Assembly: GCA_003131585.1 (NCBI GenBank)
Contig: PKVW01000052.1
Span: 23,010 to 87,009 of the forward strand
Length of the DNA: 64,000 bases
Reading direction: 5' to 3'
From: Acidobacteriaceae bacterium
Lineage (GTDB): Bacteria > Acidobacteriota > Terriglobia > Terriglobales > Acidobacteriaceae
Shown: one piece after another, positions 61,548 to 64,000 of the stretch
Layout of the letters: the number at the start of each line of letters is the position of its first letter
How positions within the stretch are numbered: position 1 is the first letter of the stretch
Made by a program: the position numbers and the translations under genes
Notes under the pieces: model-generated
Told to the model about the DNA's origin: nothing
Databases searched by the model: none
The model's input: the letters and a program-made list of their open reading frames with translations, nothing else

Positions 61548-61648
61548 CGCTTCCCCTTCGCTTCGCGAACGGGAAGCTTCGGTCGGAATGACAGTGCTTT
61601 CCGCTTCCCCTTCGCTTCGCGAACGGGAAGCTTCGTCGGAATGACAGT
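61548..61648 (+). repeat. Tandem 47/48-bp palindromic repeats entering a coding frame
   Basis: Units 61548-61595 and 61602-61648, each with a GCTTCCC..GGGAAGC stem and ending TCGGAATGACAGT. The downstream gene's frame is open back through both units, which would add RFPFASRTGSF twice. Confidence 0.85.
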
Positions 61649-62048
61649 TTCGTTTAGGGAAAGGGTCGGGATCGCTTTGGCGCAACCAGCTACAGCTCAA
61701 TCGAGGGCGGCGCGCACCAGCACGGTCGCCCAACTGGCGCGCTTTTTCCCCGAAGCCACGCCGGTTCGCATTCCGGTTCAATTCACGCGCAGCCATCACA
61801 CGAGTAACGGCAATCAGCCGGGTGGCCAGGGCGTCGAGGAAAGCACCGTCATTGAGTTCGGCACCTCCCGCGAAGTTCTGTTCGCCTGCACCACGCCGCT
61901 GGAGTTCGCCGACATCCTGCGGCTGCGCAACTCGGACGGCTCGCTCGACACGGAAGCCGCGGTGGTTGCCGTGCAATACCACCCTGGCACAACCATCGTC
62001 GCAGCCCGCTTCCTCAACTCAGTTCCCAACTGGATCGTGAAACCATGA
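61641..62048 (+). CDS. PilZ-like small domain protein, start uncertain
   Basis: 135 residues from ATG 61641, itself lying in the repeat end (GGAATGACAG). Core VPIQFTRSHHTSNGNQP-like beta domain, then STVIEFGTSREVLFACTTPL, EFADILRLRNSDGSLDTEAA, VAVQYHPGTTIVAARFLNSV, which resembles PilZ-type barrels, but the RxxxR signature is not clear. The true start could be a GTG further in. Overlaps the next gene by four bases. Start region was remodelled by repeats. Confidence 0.7.
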   Translation: MTVSFRERVGIALAQPATAQSRAARTSTVAQLARFFPEATPVRIPVQFTRSHHTSNGNQPGGQGVEESTVIEFGTSREVLFACTTPLEFADILRLRNSDGSLDTEAAVVAVQYHPGTTIVAARFLNSVPNWIVKP

Positions 62049-63184
62049 CGCCATCACAGCCCGAATCGCCAACTCCAGATCTGGCGGCCGCCTGGTCGAG
62101 CGCCCGCCGCCTTCATCCTATTTATGCCGAACTGGCGCGCGAGTTCGTGATCGAAGCACCTGCCTGCGCCGATCTCGAGGCCGCAGCGGACGCACCGGGT
62201 CGCGAGTCCGTCGAGCAGGCCCAGCAATGGCTGAACGATATGGATGAGCGCATCCAGGTCTACCAGTTGCGCCAGTTTCTGCAAACCAGTTCGCTGGTGG
62301 ACTCCGACGGCCTGGTCGCGCTGCTGCAGCACTTCCTGGCCAAGACCCCTCGAACCGATTCCGCGCGCGACAAGATCGATTTCCTGATGGTGCAGTATTT
62401 CAGCCAGGGCGCGCCCACCGATCTCGACGACAACAGCGCCGATCTGGCTTATGTTGCCCAGGGCCTGGAGCCAGTTCTCGGGAAGGTGGAGCTCAAGGCG
62501 CCGGTGTGGTTGAACGCTTTGGATCGCGTACTCGATTCCGCGCGCCGCTGCCGCTCGCTCGACGAACTGCTGCACGGCGGCGTGCTGGAGCAGGGGCGCA
62601 AGGCCAAGGCTCAGGCCGGCGATCTGTTCTACCTGCCGATCGCGCTGGTCGCGTTCACTCGTTTCGGATATCTCATGCGGCGTGTCTTCTTCCGTCTCAT
62701 GCTCGCCGATCTCAACAACATTCTCGACGGCCTTACCGAGCTGGACGAACAAGGGGTGGAGACCATCGACTGCCGGCGCGCGCAATTCTCCGCGCAGGAA
62801 CCGATCATTCGCTTGCGCCTGATCTGCCAGTCGTGGAAAGTCATGTTCCAGGCCGAGTATTCTTCCGGCCAGCCGCTGCGCATGCTGGTGGACCTGCGCG
62901 CCTCCGTTGAGGGCGCTTTGGGCCGCGGCTCGGCTGCCGAAGACGGCGGAAGAGCCGCGGGAGCCGCAGCGGCCATGGCCGTGCCGCGAGCTGCCGCCGC
63001 TGCCGCCGGCGCCAGTGGCTCCGCGTCGAAGGCGGCAGAGGCGCGCCAGACTTCACCCGACGCGGCCGCGAAGCCGAAAGCCAAGTTCGCCGTCGCCCCC
63101 GCGGATGTTCCTGAATTCGAAATCTTCGCCGCACCCCAGGAGTGGAATCCGGATGCGGACTCGCAACCGGGCAGGAAAAAGTAG
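62045..63184 (+). CDS. Helical protein of unknown function in signalling cluster
   Basis: 379 residues, no membrane segments. Mostly helical (about 15-290: RRLHPIYAELAREFVIEAPA, EQAQQWLNDMDERIQVYQLR, YLPIALVAFTRFGYLMRRVF), then an Ala/Arg-rich low-complexity stretch (about 300-350), and a short PDVPEFEIFAAPQEWNPDADSQ tail. No domain recognised. Coupled by ATGA overlap to the PilZ-like gene and close to the third gene, so probably one signalling module. Confidence 0.75.
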   Translation: MTPSQPESPTPDLAAAWSSARRLHPIYAELAREFVIEAPACADLEAAADAPGRESVEQAQQWLNDMDERIQVYQLRQFLQTSSLVDSDGLVALLQHFLAKTPRTDSARDKIDFLMVQYFSQGAPTDLDDNSADLAYVAQGLEPVLGKVELKAPVWLNALDRVLDSARRCRSLDELLHGGVLEQGRKAKAQAGDLFYLPIALVAFTRFGYLMRRVFFRLMLADLNNILDGLTELDEQGVETIDCRRAQFSAQEPIIRLRLICQSWKVMFQAEYSSGQPLRMLVDLRASVEGALGRGSAAEDGGRAAGAAAAMAVPRAAAAAAGASGSASKAAEARQTSPDAAAKPKAKFAVAPADVPEFEIFAAPQEWNPDADSQPGRKK

Positions 63185-63286
63185 AGACAAAGCATGCAAA
63201 GCCGGCGCAGAACCGGGCGTCGCGCGAGAACGGAAAGGCAGGATTCCCGCGCACTCCGCGGGACTCCACGAAAAGGAAAGTTGCAA

Positions 63287-63967
63287 GTGGATCAACCGAC
63301 CGTACTCGTCATCTCCGACGACGTTGAATTTTCCAGGAGCATCACCGCGCGCTGGCAGATGGAGCGCCACGTCCCCACGTTCACGCTGCTCAGCGGAGAT
63401 CTCTGGCCACGTTGCGTCGATAACTTTGCGGTCGCGATCGTCGGCCCGCTGCGCCGCGAATTGCTTTCGGTGGTTCTGGAGCCCCTGCACTCGACCCAGC
63501 AGCCCCTGTTCTGTGTCTGTCACGACGCCCCGACCGCGCAACTGGTGCGCGAGCGTTGGCCGCGCGCCTCGGTGCTGCGCTGTGATGAAAACTGGCTCAA
63601 CGTTTTAATTGTGGCTGCGGGCGAAGCCGTGCTCCGCGCCGGCGCCGAAGCCCGCGCTCGCGCCGCCCAAGAAGCTTGCGCCGCCCTCGAACGTCAGGCG
63701 ACGCTCGGGCGCTACATGCTAGAGATGCGTCACGGCTTGAACAATGCGCTCACTTCGCTTCTGGGCAACTCCGACCTGCTGCTGATCGAACCCGGCAGCC
63801 TCTCGGCCCAGGCGCGCGCGCAGATCGAAACCATTCGCAACATGACGCTGCGCATCCACGAGGTGCTGCAACGTTTTTCGTCCCTCGAAAAGGAAATGAA
63901 CGTAGTGGCGCAGCAGGTGGCACGGGATTCGGGTAAATACCGCGTCGCCGCCGCAGGGGGTGACTGA
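63287..63967 (+). CDS. Receiver-like plus histidine-box protein lacking an ATPase domain
   Basis: 226 residues from GTG 63287 (AAGGAAAG six bases upstream). N-terminal part (TVLVISDDVEFSRSITARWQ) resembles a response-regulator receiver with an altered acidic pocket (no clear phospho-Asp loop), then a helix, then a HisKA-like box MLEMRHGLNNALTSLLGNSD with His at about 150, and a coiled-coil. There is no catalytic ATPase domain, so it could be a histidine phosphotransfer or scaffold partner rather than a kinase. Confidence 0.7.
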   Translation: MDQPTVLVISDDVEFSRSITARWQMERHVPTFTLLSGDLWPRCVDNFAVAIVGPLRRELLSVVLEPLHSTQQPLFCVCHDAPTAQLVRERWPRASVLRCDENWLNVLIVAAGEAVLRAGAEARARAAQEACAALERQATLGRYMLEMRHGLNNALTSLLGNSDLLLIEPGSLSAQARAQIETIRNMTLRIHEVLQRFSSLEKEMNVVAQQVARDSGKYRVAAAGGD

Positions 63968-64000
63968 AACAAGACTGGAAACTGAAAACTGAAAACTGAA
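63968..64000 (+). repeat. AAACTGA tandem repeat at window end
   Basis: ACTGGAAACTGAAAACTGAA repeat, at least three AAACTGA units, cut by the window edge. Similar to 41355-41420. Confidence 0.6.

Noticed and set aside
1..64000. tRNA, rRNA or tmRNA genes
   Set aside because: I looked for T-loop (GGTTCGAATCC-type) and tmRNA end signatures on both strands and found no convincing candidate; a covariance-model scan would settle it.

Overview
This is a GC-rich bacterial chromosome segment, densely coded on both strands, with no rRNA or tRNA gene that I could find. Gene content (a pilB-pilT-pilC-pilS-pilR block, MacA/MacB-like exporters, LpxD/Lnt envelope genes, tryptophan- and proline-rich FecR-type surface protein, many short intergenic palindromes ending in a TGTCATYCCGA word) fits an Acidobacteriota of the Terriglobia type. 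That assignment is inferred from gene content and repeat style, not from a marker gene.

Layout. 1-783: a partial endonuclease III-like gene cut by the window edge. 1076-8617: type IV pilus motor block pilB-pilT-pilC followed by the pilS-pilR two-component pair. 8646-10183: small TPR protein, a small conserved-looking protein and a SAM hydrolase-like enzyme. 10280-15197 (minus): an export operon, MacA-like adaptor, two ATPase-less MacB-like permeases and a DUF4097-type protein whose reading frame is cut by an in-frame TAG. 15540-16928: CorC/CNNM transporter. 17170-25920: a peptide/nickel ABC permease pair (dppB, dppC) split by about 7 kb of accessory DNA.

The accessory block (18085-25050) is the most unusual part. 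It holds two near-identical GIY-YIG nuclease genes embedded in direct and inverted palindromic repeats, a truncated second 3' end of dppB that differs almost only by synonymous changes, a compact run of five tiny overlapping genes, an HTH antitoxin fragment, a VapBC toxin-antitoxin pair with an obvious operator, a VOC protein, and an IS1595-type transposon (22905-24921) with imperfect terminal inverted repeats and two passenger genes. The transposon sits inside a second repeat family, an uninterrupted copy of which lies at 58812-58930.

26081-37499 is mostly housekeeping: lpxD, a P-loop GTPase-like gene, lnt, prfB (with its programmed +1 frameshift), an HD hydrolase, a CoA-binding protein, rarA, a SpoU methyltransferase, a threonylcarbamoyl-AMP synthase and an ElyC/SanA-like protein. 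37649-41268 holds a DinB-like and a DUF72 protein, a RAYT transposase framed by inverted REP palindromes (39426-40182), a 210-bp inverted-repeat structure of unknown nature (40201-40411), and small orphan proteins.

41422-49624 (minus) is a complete chemosensory operon: TonB-like protein, MCP, CheW, CheR, CheA, CheB, CheY, CheX, with no flagellar genes nearby; with the pilus block in the same window it may control pili or another output. 49991-56018 encodes a 1366-residue multi-GAF/PAS histidine kinase with two response regulators, one of them sigma-54-dependent. 56180-58543 is a FecR-type surface protein with long PETNRP repeats, followed by a clear terminator. 59128-60858 is a pyrophosphatase operon with two membrane proteins, and 61641-63967 is a three-gene signalling-like set ending in a response-regulator/histidine-box protein without an ATPase domain.
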